This document shows positions 1 to 5,756 of a DNA stretch of 5,756 nt, in pieces. The position numbers and the translations under genes were made by a program. Numbering within the stretch: position 1 is the stretch's first letter; each line of letters starts with the position of its first letter. The notes beneath the pieces were generated by a model. The model was not told the origin of the DNA. It made no database searches and saw only the letters and a list, made by a program, of their open reading frames with translations. The stretch is from Lachnospiraceae bacterium (lineage in GTDB: Bacteria; Bacillota; Clostridia; Lachnospirales; Lachnospiraceae): contig JAFOIS010000326.1 of NCBI GenBank assembly GCA_017420605.1, forward strand, positions 1-5,756. Reading direction: 5' to 3'.

Positions 1-2
1 CG

Positions 3-284
3 AAGGTGAAGACCGGATACGTCACATGCGCGCGCCTTGTATTTACCGACGGGCAGTATAAGATGCACTTCTATACCGGGGAGGCCAAGACGCCGCCGGC
101 ATGGAATGAATTCGGCTGGGATGATCCGGCGCCGCAGCTTTCGAGCCTGCAGGTTTTCCCGGACAGCTGCAGCGTCGAAGAATTCGCGCAGAAAGTAAGC
201 TGCCAGCACGTGATCGTGACCTACGGGGACTATACCGAGCAGATCCGCGACTTCTGCACGATCCTCGGCATCGCGATCCTGTAA
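3..284 (+). CDS. C-terminal fragment of a probable L-fucose/L-arabinose isomerase-like sugar isomerase (5' end outside window)
   Basis: About 93 residues are visible and the reading frame is open to the left edge, so the GTG at position 6 is most likely an internal valine rather than a start. The fragment ends at TAA 282-284. Its last third reads as a helix followed by QHVIVTYGDYTEQIRDFC and then LGIAIL. This resembles the C-terminal end of the fucose isomerase fold family, where a conserved His-containing strand and a Gly-Asp or Gly-His pair precede a helix and a final 'L(R/G)I' strand. The earlier part (a strand pair with GQYKMHFYTGEA, then a Trp/Pro-rich loop) fits the beta-rich C-terminal domain of such enzymes. 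Members interconvert aldose and ketose sugars in the cytoplasm using a divalent metal. The catalytic residues lie upstream and cannot be checked. The position 30 nt ahead of an ABC sugar-transporter ATPase and a LacI-type regulator supports a sugar-catabolic role. The family call is from recalled motif resemblance only, and the substrate is unknown. Confidence 0.6.
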   Translation, partial: KVKTGYVTCARLVFTDGQYKMHFYTGEAKTPPAWNEFGWDDPAPQLSSLQVFPDSCSVEEFAQKVSCQHVIVTYGDYTEQIRDFCTILGIAIL

Positions 285-314
285 GGAAAGTAAGTTCCCG
301 AGGGATGGAAGAAA

Positions 315-1433
315 ATGTCGGAAATCACTCTGAAGGGCGTCTCCAGAGTCTACGGGAAAAAGACAAGGGCGCTGGATAAGATCGATCTTACGATCTGCAA
401 CGGAGAGTTCATTGTTCTTCTCGGACCGTCCGGCTGCGGCAAGACGACGTTCCTCCGGGCGATCTCCGGCATCGAAAGACCGGATGAAGGGGATATCCTC
501 TTCGACGGGGTCTCGGTACTTGACAAAAAACCGCAGGAGCGGAACTGCGCGATGGTCTTCCAGAACTTCGCGCTGTATCCGCACATGACGGTCTATAAGA
601 ACATCGCGTATCCGCTGGCATCGAGGAAGATGCCGAAGGACGAGATCGACCGGAAAGTACGCAAGATCGCGGAAGTCTTCCGTATTACGCCGCTTCTTGA
701 AAAGAGGCCGCGCGTGCTTTCGGGCGGACAGCGGCAGCTGGTCGCGGTCGCACGCTCGCTGGTGCGGGATCCGGATGTATTCCTTCTTGACGAGCCGTTC
801 TCGAACCTGGACGCGGAAACGAGGGATATCCTCCGGAGCGAAGTGCGGCGCGCACATGCGCTGCATCCGAAAACGCCGTTCATCTACGTGACGCATGACC
901 AGACGGAAGCCATGAACTTAAGCGACCGGATCGCCGTCATGCATGCGGGCAGGATCACGATGTGCGGAACGCCGGCGGAGATCTATGACCGGCCCGCGGA
1001 TATCTTCACGGCACAGTTTTTCGGAAATCCGAAAATGAATCTGATGCCGGGGATGCTCACCGGAAGCGGAGATGACTGCATACTTGCGGCAGGCGGCGGG
1101 ACGGTTCGTATCGGTACCGGCGATGCAGGCCCCGGCGGGCAGCGGAAGGTCCTCCTCGGTGTCCGTCCCGAAAAGATCCGGGTGCCGGAAAATGAAACCG
1201 GCGCAGGCGGGATGGGAAATGACGATGTTCTCCGCATAAACGCAACGGCGCTCGGAAAGGCAAGGCTCGGAATGGGAGAGCAGCTCCTGTTTTCGATAAA
1301 CGGCGCGGAGGGTGAGTTCTCCGCGGTGCCGGAAGAAATGCCCGCGTGGGAGTGCGGACAGCAAAAAACGGTTATTGTACTTAAGAAAGATATACTGCTG
1401 TACGACCCGGAATCCGGTCAGAGGATTCTCTAA
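315..1433 (+). CDS. Carbohydrate ABC importer ATP-binding subunit (MalK/UgpC/MsmX type)
   Basis: This 372-residue cytoplasmic ATPase should energise a CUT1-type sugar importer by binding two permease subunits as a homodimer. All nucleotide-binding motifs are intact: Walker A GPSGCGKTT (37-45), Q-loop Gln83 in VFQNFALYPHMTV, signature LSGGQ (135-139), Walker B VFLLDEP (155-161) with catalytic Glu160, D-loop SNLD (163-166) and switch His194 in THDQTEAM. From about residue 243 a C-terminal TOBE/MalK-like regulatory extension follows, including the typical GVRPEKI (282-288). Its length matches the family norm of about 360-380. One oddity is LSGGQRQL, where most relatives have a basic residue (LSGGQRQR/K) at position 142. 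The 250-278 segment is unusually rich in glycine. The ATG is preceded by a purine-rich GGAAG at 307-311, only 3 nt away, with AGGG at 301-304 as an alternative pairing. The gene lies 30 nt after the isomerase fragment and 14 nt before the regulator gene, so co-transcription is likely. The family is certain; the transported sugar is not, because MsmX-like ATPases can serve several importers. Confidence 0.96.
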   Translation: MSEITLKGVSRVYGKKTRALDKIDLTICNGEFIVLLGPSGCGKTTFLRAISGIERPDEGDILFDGVSVLDKKPQERNCAMVFQNFALYPHMTVYKNIAYPLASRKMPKDEIDRKVRKIAEVFRITPLLEKRPRVLSGGQRQLVAVARSLVRDPDVFLLDEPFSNLDAETRDILRSEVRRAHALHPKTPFIYVTHDQTEAMNLSDRIAVMHAGRITMCGTPAEIYDRPADIFTAQFFGNPKMNLMPGMLTGSGDDCILAAGGGTVRIGTGDAGPGGQRKVLLGVRPEKIRVPENETGAGGMGNDDVLRINATALGKARLGMGEQLLFSINGAEGEFSAVPEEMPAWECGQQKTVIVLKKDILLYDPESGQRIL

Positions 1434-1447
1434 GGACTGGAAGAGAA

Positions 1448-2473
1448 ATGATCACAGTAAGACAGCTTGCATCGCTGGCAGGCGTATCACCGGCCACAGT
1501 ATCGAAAGCTCTGAACGACCAGAGCGATATCGGCCCGGCAACCAAAGAAGCGATCGTAAAGCTTGCCCGTGAAAACGGGTATGTGAAGCGCAATGCCATT
1601 CAGGGAAAGGAGAATACGTTCTCCGGCCTTCGGATCGGCATCCTCTTCACAGACCAGTTCAGTAAGTATTATTCCCGGCTCCTTACGGAGTTCAATGAAC
1701 GCATCGCGGCGGAGAAGGGCATCGTTTTCACGGTCGATACGATGTTTTCCGACAAACGGGCGGAAGAACTGTGTTACTTCTTCGAAAAGACCCGGATGGT
1801 CGACGGCATCATCTGCATCGCGGCGCTTGACAACAACCTGATGCTGGAGAAGCTGCGTACGCCGGTGGTTTCCTGCTCGGTGATCCGGGAGATGGGCACG
1901 TATAATTACGATTACGTCTTCATCAACGAAAAGCCGGGCATCGACGAAGCGATCCGTGAACTGATACGGCAGGGCCACAGGACCTTCGGATATCTCGGCG
2001 AACGGTACACCGGAAAACGGCACCAGCTATTCTGCGAGGCGATGGACGCCAACGGGATCCCGAAGGAGGACCGGTTTGAACTGATCTCGGAATACCGTTA
2101 CGAGAAGGCCGGATACGCGCTGATGCGCGAGCTTCTCATGAAAGACCGGATCCCGACCGCGATCTTCTGCGACTATGACGACATGGCGGTCGGCGCCGGA
2201 CAGGCGATCGTGGAAGCGGGCTTCCATGTGCCGGACGATTTTTCGGTCGTTGCCGTGGACAACAGCGAACTGATCCTGGGACATCATAAGATGATCGCGT
2301 CCGTGGACTGCAATATACCGGATCAGGTGAACATAGCGCTGTCGCTTCTCAAGAAGCGGATCCGGGAGCCGGACTGCGCGGTGCAGAACGTGAGCCTGCT
2401 GTCAAGGTTCATCAACCGGGAGACGGTCGGACCGGCGCCGAAATGGAAGAAGCGGCCGGATGAAAATGGATAA
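1448..2473 (+). CDS. LacI-family transcriptional regulator with atypical hinge
   Basis: This 341-residue protein has the usual LacI-family length and order. Residues 2-46 form the DNA-binding helix-turn-helix (VRQLASLAGVSPATVSKALN, then the third helix ending ARENGYV). From about residue 61 (LRIGILFTD) to 330 follows a periplasmic-binding-protein-like effector domain, with HRTFGYLGE (177-185), Arg191 at the usual sugar-contact position, DYDDMAVGA (242-250) and AVDNSE (269-274). The C-terminal INRETVG matches the family's usual 'R.S/TV' ending. The hinge is unusual. After ENGYV, relatives normally have P-N-x-x-A-R-x-L, but here residues 47-56 read KRNAIQGKEN, without the conserved Arg and minor-groove-intercalating Leu. 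The start ATG has GGAAGAG at 1439-1445, with AAGGA at 1432-1436 as a better-spaced site. It is 14 nt after the ATPase stop and so probably shares its transcript. The likely target is the palindrome at its own 3' end, in front of the binding-protein gene. The effector is probably a sugar or sugar phosphate, but the sequence does not say which. Confidence 0.94.
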   Translation: MITVRQLASLAGVSPATVSKALNDQSDIGPATKEAIVKLARENGYVKRNAIQGKENTFSGLRIGILFTDQFSKYYSRLLTEFNERIAAEKGIVFTVDTMFSDKRAEELCYFFEKTRMVDGIICIAALDNNLMLEKLRTPVVSCSVIREMGTYNYDYVFINEKPGIDEAIRELIRQGHRTFGYLGERYTGKRHQLFCEAMDANGIPKEDRFELISEYRYEKAGYALMRELLMKDRIPTAIFCDYDDMAVGAGQAIVEAGFHVPDDFSVVAVDNSELILGHHKMIASVDCNIPDQVNIALSLLKKRIREPDCAVQNVSLLSRFINRETVGPAPKWKKRPDENG

Positions 2474-2494
2474 AATGTCAAAAATTTGACATTT
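2473..2494. promoter_or_regulatory. Putative operator: 22-bp palindrome with 10-bp arms
   Basis: The arms AAATGTCAAA (2473-2482) and TTTGACATTT (2485-2494) are perfect reverse complements separated by AA. The site begins on the last base of the regulator's TAA stop and its right arm contains the -35 hexamer of the downstream promoter, so a bound protein would block RNA polymerase. A 2-nt centre is too short for an RNA hairpin loop and the arms are AT-rich, which argues for a DNA-binding site rather than a terminator. The adjacent LacI-type protein is the obvious candidate binder. However, classical LacI-family operators carry a central CG pair, and this one does not. Confidence 0.75.
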
Positions 2495-2514
2495 GCACAG
2501 TTTTCCATTATTAT
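2486..2514 (+). promoter_or_regulatory. Sigma-A-type promoter of the solute-binding protein gene
   Basis: A consensus -35 box TTGACA (2486-2491) is followed after exactly 17 nt by TATTAT (2509-2514), one mismatch from the consensus -10. The A-rich stretch upstream (2472-2484) could help polymerase binding. The predicted transcription start is near 2521, giving a leader of about 70 nt before the ATG at 2590. The -35 box lies inside the right arm of the palindrome, which suggests a strong promoter held under repression. Confidence 0.82.
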
Positions 2515-2529
2515 CTATTACCATATGAA

Positions 2530-2549
2530 ATACCCTCATAAGAGAGTAT
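2530..2549 (+). other. Possible small hairpin in the 5' leader
   Basis: ATACCCTC (2530-2537) can pair with GAGAGTAT (2542-2549) around an ATAA loop, giving seven pairs with one C-A mismatch. It lies early in the predicted leader of the binding-protein mRNA. It is too short and imperfect to be a terminator or a recognisable riboswitch. It could stabilise the 5' end of the transcript or be a chance structure. Confidence 0.25.
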
Positions 2550-2577
2550 GGATACACAATAATTTTCTATACCAAAA

Positions 2578-2584
2578 GGGAGGT
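2578..2584 (+). promoter_or_regulatory. Strong Shine-Dalgarno site of the solute-binding protein gene
   Basis: GGGAGGT lies 5 nt before the ATG at 2590 and is close to the ideal anti-16S pairing sequence. It is clearly stronger than the GGAAG-type sites of the two upstream genes. It fixes the start at 2590, since the signal peptide begins there. Confidence 0.88.
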
Positions 2585-2589
2585 AGAAA

Positions 2590-4074
2590 ATGAAAAAAGT
2601 TTTAGCATTGCTCCTGGCACTCGTCATGGTAGCATCGCTGGCAGCCTGCGGCGGCGCAGCACAGTCGTCCGCGGCCCCGGCGGAATCACAGGCGGCTTCT
2701 TCGGAAGAAGCGAAGCCGGAAGAGACCCCGGCTCCGACCGAAGCGCCGGAATCCTCTGTTGAGGAAGGTTCTGCTGTCGAGCAGGAAGAGAAGGCCTCTG
2801 ATGATATCATCACGGTCACCTACTTCTGCACGATCGGCGCGTATCTGGAACTCCTCGTTAACGAGATCGACAAGTGGAACGCCGGCGAAGGCAAGGAAAA
2901 GGGCGTCTACATCGAAGTCACCTCGAACATCAACGATGGTTCCTCCGCGATCGAAGCTCAGATGCAGGCCGGTAACCACTGGGATATGATGGACGGCGGC
3001 ACCAACCAGGCGTGGGTCCTTCAGGGCTGGGTCAAAGACCTCAACGAGATCGACGATCCGGACCTCAAGGCTCTGATCGAGTCTGATGCTCCGTACTTCA
3101 CCCCGCAGTGCACCGTCGGCGGCAAGCTTGTTGCTCTTCCGCTGGAAGCTGTTCCGCTGAAGCTCGCTGTTAACGTCGACCTGTTCGAAAAGTCCGGTCT
3201 GGAATATCCGAAGACCTGGGACGAATTCATCGCCTGCGCGAAGAAGATCACCGAAGACAACCCGGGCACCGCATGGGGCCTTGGCGGCACGACCTGGAGC
3301 GCGTTCTATCGCCGTCTGTTCATGAAGTCGATGAGCGCTTCTCTTGAGAAGAACTACTGGGATCCGACCACCGGAACGTATTCCTTCGGTCAGTACAAGC
3401 CGATCATGGATGGTCTCCGTGACCTCTATGCGAGCGGCTGCATCCTTGGTATGGATGACCTTGCGATCGACCCGATCCGTGCGGAATTCGCAGCGGGCAA
3501 GGTCGGTATGTTCCCGGCTCCGGCTTATGACTGGTCTGTTTACACGAACCAGTTCCCGGCAGAATGCAACTGGACCATCATCGATATGCCGACCCTCGGC
3601 GACAAGGCTGAGTACAAGGGCTCCTATATCCCGCGTGTCAACAACTCCATCGACCAGGTCAACTGGGATGCTGCGGATGATGCGAAGAAGGCTGCCATTG
3701 TCGACGCTTATGTCTTCCTGAACAGCGATGCCCTTAACTCCACGATCTATGCGAACGCCGGTATCATTCCGCTGAAGCCGGAAATCGCTGCGAGCACGGA
3801 TCTGGTCATCACGCAGAACCAGGAACAGTGGGCGATCATGTCTGACCTCACCAACTATGCTCCGGAAGTCTACACCCCGGACGGCATGCTTCCGCTCGAA
3901 GGCGACAAGTTCCCGGATGTCTTCTCGCAGTATCTGCACGGCGACATCGACGACTGGGATGCCCTCGTAGCTGACCTTGACGAGCGTTACAACGCCGCCT
4001 GGGCCGAAGCAGTTGAGGACCCGGATATCGATACCGACCGCTATCTGTATGATTACAGCCACAACCTTGACTGA
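2590..4074 (+). CDS. Carbohydrate-type ABC transporter solute-binding lipoprotein (family 1 SBP)
   Basis: This 494-residue protein is a membrane-anchored extracellular receptor that should deliver a sugar or glycoside to an ABC importer. Residues 1-20 are a lipoprotein signal: MKK, a hydrophobic core, and lipobox LAAC with lipidated Cys20. Residues 21 to about 74 are a flexible Ala/Ser/Pro/Glu linker common in clostridial binding proteins. The mature domain starts near DIITVTYF. It shows family hallmarks: YPKTWDEF (206-213) followed by an AKKIT helix, the late FAAGKVGMF (300-308), and a C-terminal WDALVADLDERYNAAW helix like the usual end of the second lobe. Length is normal for the family. 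Codon use differs from its neighbours: all seven arginines are CGT or CGC and Ala/Gly codons ending in T are frequent, as expected for strong expression. It ends with TGA immediately followed by an in-frame TAG. No permease gene follows; a terminator lies about 40 nt downstream. The preceding promoter/operator suggests induction by its substrate. The family is near certain; the ligand is unknown. Confidence 0.95.
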   Translation: MKKVLALLLALVMVASLAACGGAAQSSAAPAESQAASSEEAKPEETPAPTEAPESSVEEGSAVEQEEKASDDIITVTYFCTIGAYLELLVNEIDKWNAGEGKEKGVYIEVTSNINDGSSAIEAQMQAGNHWDMMDGGTNQAWVLQGWVKDLNEIDDPDLKALIESDAPYFTPQCTVGGKLVALPLEAVPLKLAVNVDLFEKSGLEYPKTWDEFIACAKKITEDNPGTAWGLGGTTWSAFYRRLFMKSMSASLEKNYWDPTTGTYSFGQYKPIMDGLRDLYASGCILGMDDLAIDPIRAEFAAGKVGMFPAPAYDWSVYTNQFPAECNWTIIDMPTLGDKAEYKGSYIPRVNNSIDQVNWDAADDAKKAAIVDAYVFLNSDALNSTIYANAGIIPLKPEIAASTDLVITQNQEQWAIMSDLTNYAPEVYTPDGMLPLEGDKFPDVFSQYLHGDIDDWDALVADLDERYNAAWAEAVEDPDIDTDRYLYDYSHNLD

Positions 4075-4111
4075 TAGGCAAGGCTGATCGGTAAAGATCA
4101 AAAGCAAAGAG

Positions 4112-4139
4112 CACCCCGCGCGAAAGCGCGGGGTGTTTT
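4112..4139 (+). terminator. Rho-independent terminator between convergent genes (probably bidirectional)
   Basis: CACCCCGCGC (4112-4121) pairs perfectly with GCGCGGGGTG (4126-4135) around a stable GAAA tetraloop, followed by TTTT and then CTGTT. The A-rich flank at 4107-4111 can extend the stem against the T run. On the opposite strand the same stem is followed by CTCTTTGCTTTTG, a weaker but usable U-rich tail. It therefore likely ends both the binding-protein transcript (38 nt past its stop) and the convergent gene. Confidence 0.93.
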
Positions 4140-4181
4140 CTGTTCCTGTGGAAGAAAGAACCTTATAACGGACCTGTTAAA

Positions 4182-5756
4182 TCATTTGAAATGCATCTTC
4201 GCCGCGGTCAGCATCATCTTGATCCGGTTGAGCTGGTTGACCTCGCTGGCGCCCGGATCGTAGTCGATGGCGACGAGATTTGCTTCCGGGTAATGCCGCC
4301 GCACTTCGCGGATCACGCCTTTGCCGACGATGTGGTTGGGAAGGCACGCGAACGGCTGGATGATGACGACGTTCGGGACGCCGCTGTGGATCAGTTCCAT
4401 GATCTCACCGGTAAGGAACCAGCCTTCTCCGGTCTGGTTTCCGAGCGACGTGATGGGGGAAGCGAGCTTCGCCAGCTTCCGGATATCCATGGGCGGGTCG
4501 AAATGCCGGCTCTTTTCGAACTCCTTCAGAGCAGCGCGCCGGACAAGCTTTATGCCTTCGATCCCGAGATTGCCCTTCAGGGCTCCGATGCGGCTCGTAC
4601 CGAGGTTGTCCGCCTTGAAATTCGTATTGTAAAAACTGTAGTTGAAGAAATCGATCAGATCCGGAACGACTGCTTCGGCGCCTTCTTCTTCAAGAAGCGC
4701 GGCAAGGTGGTTGTTGGCGGTCGGTGAGAATTTCACGAGGATCTCGCCGACGATCCCGACGCGGATCTTTCTCTCTTCACGAACCGGGAGGGCGTCAAAG
4801 GAGCGGATGATCCCGCGGCAGATGCGGGCGTACTCCTGGATGGTCGGTTTGGGGGAGGAGACAAACTCGATGCACTTATCTTCCCATTCCTTATGCAGCG
4901 CGTTCGCGGAGCCGGGCGTAATCTCATAGGGGCGCATCCGGAGCAGGCAGCGCATCAGGATGTCGCCGAAGACGACCGCCGCGCCGCCGCGCGCCAGCAT
5001 ATCCGCTGACAGCCGGAATCCGGGCTGGGATTCCGTGCCCTGGAAATTCGCGGAAATGACCGGAATATGCGAAAGCCCCGCCTTGGCAAGCGCGCGGCGG
5101 ATAAAGCCGATATAGTTGGAAGCGCGGCAGCCGCCGCCGGTCTGCGTCATGATGACGGCGACGCGGTCCGTGTCGTATTTCCCGGATTCCAGCGCCTGCA
5201 TGATCTGTCCCACGACGATGAGCGACGGATAGCAGGCGTCGTTATTGACGTAGCGGAGACCCGCGTCGATGGCGCTCCGGTTGTCGTTGGAGAGGATATC
5301 CACATGGAAGCCGCAGGCACGGAACGCTGCCTCCAGGATCCGGAAATGGATCGGCGACATCTGCGGGCAGAGAATGGTATAATCCTCTTTCATTTTTTTG
5401 GAGAACACCGGTTTGCGGATCGACGACGGCGCCGGCTCGGGCAGTTTGTTTTTTTCTTCCCGCTCCCGGATCGCCGCGAGCAGGGAACGGACGCGGATCC
5501 GCGCCGCGCCGAGGTTGTTCACCTCGTCGATCTTAAGGCACGTATAGAGCTTTCCGCTGCCGGAAAGGATATCGTAGACCTGGTCTGTCGTGACGGCGTC
5601 AAGGCCGCAGCCGAACGAATTGAGCTGGATGAGGTCCAGGTCTTCCGCGGACTTTACATAATTCGCCGCGGCGTAAAGCCGTGTATGGTACATCCACTGG
5701 TCGTTGACGCGGATCGGCCGTTCGATCTTCGCAAGGTGGGAGACGGAATCCTCCGA
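4182..5756 (-). CDS. C-terminal part of a large 2-hydroxyacyl-CoA dehydratase activase-related protein (5' end outside window)
   Basis: The last 524 residues are visible. The frame is open to the right edge, and the residues before the first Met (SVSHLAK...RPIRVNDQW) are conserved-looking, so the ATG at 5691-5693 is internal. The sequence resembles the C-terminal half of the roughly 1,400-residue clostridial proteins that fuse BadF/BadG-type ATPase activase domains to a dehydratase-component-like region. Landmarks numbered from the first visible residue are NSFGCGLDA (Cys50), LCPQM (Cys130), NNDACYPS (Cys175), TGGGCRASNY (Cys210), PFACLPNH (Cys471) and a final DPGASEVNQLNRIK. The conserved cysteines are plausible iron-sulfur cluster ligands, as in dehydratase components. 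The ATPase domains would lie upstream, outside the window. A charged linker with Pro (about residues 95-122) separates two lobes. Related activases use ATP to drive an electron into 2-hydroxyacyl-CoA dehydratases, but the role of these long fused proteins is not settled. It is convergent with the sugar locus, 107 nt between stops, and probably unrelated to it. It ends MHFK-TGA. Confidence 0.88.
   Translation of the reverse strand, partial: SEDSVSHLAKIERPIRVNDQWMYHTRLYAAANYVKSAEDLDLIQLNSFGCGLDAVTTDQVYDILSGSGKLYTCLKIDEVNNLGAARIRVRSLLAAIREREEKNKLPEPAPSSIRKPVFSKKMKEDYTILCPQMSPIHFRILEAAFRACGFHVDILSNDNRSAIDAGLRYVNNDACYPSLIVVGQIMQALESGKYDTDRVAVIMTQTGGGCRASNYIGFIRRALAKAGLSHIPVISANFQGTESQPGFRLSADMLARGGAAVVFGDILMRCLLRMRPYEITPGSANALHKEWEDKCIEFVSSPKPTIQEYARICRGIIRSFDALPVREERKIRVGIVGEILVKFSPTANNHLAALLEEEGAEAVVPDLIDFFNYSFYNTNFKADNLGTSRIGALKGNLGIEGIKLVRRAALKEFEKSRHFDPPMDIRKLAKLASPITSLGNQTGEGWFLTGEIMELIHSGVPNVVIIQPFACLPNHIVGKGVIREVRRHYPEANLVAIDYDPGASEVNQLNRIKMMLTAAKMHFK

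Noticed and set aside
6..8. GTG as a true start of the left-edge gene
   Set aside because: The frame is open to the window edge, no ribosome binding site can be seen, and the protein looks like only the C-terminal end of a larger enzyme.
296..305. TCCC-GA-GGGA inverted repeat before the ATPase gene
   Set aside because: The arms are only 4 bp with a 2-nt centre, and it overlaps the ribosome binding region. This is within chance expectation.
530..535. TTGACA inside the ATPase gene as an internal promoter
   Set aside because: No -10-like hexamer lies at a suitable distance; the downstream sequence is GC-rich coding DNA.
1570..1583. A sequence similar to a catabolite-responsive element (TGAAAACGGGTATG)
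   Set aside because: The right half does not match the needed symmetry, and it lies inside the regulator's coding sequence with no promoter nearby.
1487..2023. A 178-codon minus-strand frame opposite the regulator gene (and similar frames opposite the ATPase and activase genes)
   Set aside because: These are typical long shadow frames in GC-rich coding DNA, with no ribosome binding site, no recognisable domain and complete overlap with well-supported genes.
2473..2504. Palindrome plus following T run as a terminator of the regulator gene
   Set aside because: The centre has only 2 nt, too few for a hairpin loop, the arms are AT-rich, and the T run starts 6 nt after the arm. A DNA operator is the better reading.
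2686..4107. A 473-codon open frame on the minus strand opposite the binding-protein gene
   Set aside because: It is a mirror of the strongly biased codons of the sense gene. The product is an Arg/Val/Asp-rich sequence with no recognisable domain, and it would run through the terminator. The sense gene has a signal peptide, promoter and ribosome binding site.
5691..5693. ATG as the start of the minus-strand gene
   Set aside because: The 21 codons before it are open to the edge and encode residues typical of the family, so the Met is internal.

Overview
The window looks like a chromosomal segment of a moderately GC-rich anaerobic Bacillota, probably class Clostridia. Three things point there. 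The solute-binding lipoprotein has a signal peptide and an Ala/Ser/Pro/Glu-rich linker typical of that class. The Shine-Dalgarno sites are purine-rich. The right-hand gene is the C-terminal part of a very large 2-hydroxyacyl-CoA dehydratase activase-like protein, common in clostridia. This placement is inferred from sequence style, not from a database match.

Left block (about 1-2473, + strand): a compact, apparently co-transcribed run of three genes. First is the C-terminal end of a probable fucose/arabinose-isomerase-like sugar isomerase, cut by the window edge. After a 30-nt gap comes a complete ABC-transporter ATPase of the MalK/UgpC/MsmX type. After a further 14-nt gap comes a complete LacI-family transcription factor. 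No promoter is visible between these genes.

Middle block (2473-4139, + strand): a 22-bp near-perfect palindrome abuts the lacI-type stop codon and overlaps the -35 box of a strong sigma-A-type promoter (TTGACA, 17 nt, TATTAT). This promoter should drive a 494-residue carbohydrate-type solute-binding lipoprotein, which has a strong ribosome binding site and highly biased codons. The gene ends in tandem stops (TGA TAG) and is followed closely by a perfect 10-bp GC-rich terminator hairpin, so it is probably a single-gene transcript.

Right block (4182-5756, - strand): a convergent gene running off the right edge. It is the C-terminal 524 residues of an acyl-CoA dehydratase activase-related protein, and nothing links it to the sugar genes.

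Working model: the left and middle blocks form a sugar uptake and catabolism locus. The lipoprotein captures a sugar or glycoside, the ATPase powers an ABC importer, the isomerase acts on the released monosaccharide, and the LacI-type protein represses the lipoprotein promoter through the palindrome. No membrane permease is encoded in the window, so the importer is incomplete here. The most interesting feature is the regulator/operator pair: the regulator lacks the usual LacI-family hinge-helix sequence, and the palindrome lacks the usual central CG step. There is no sign of a mobile element, CRISPR array, tRNA or rRNA. I see no clear evidence of a wholly new system.
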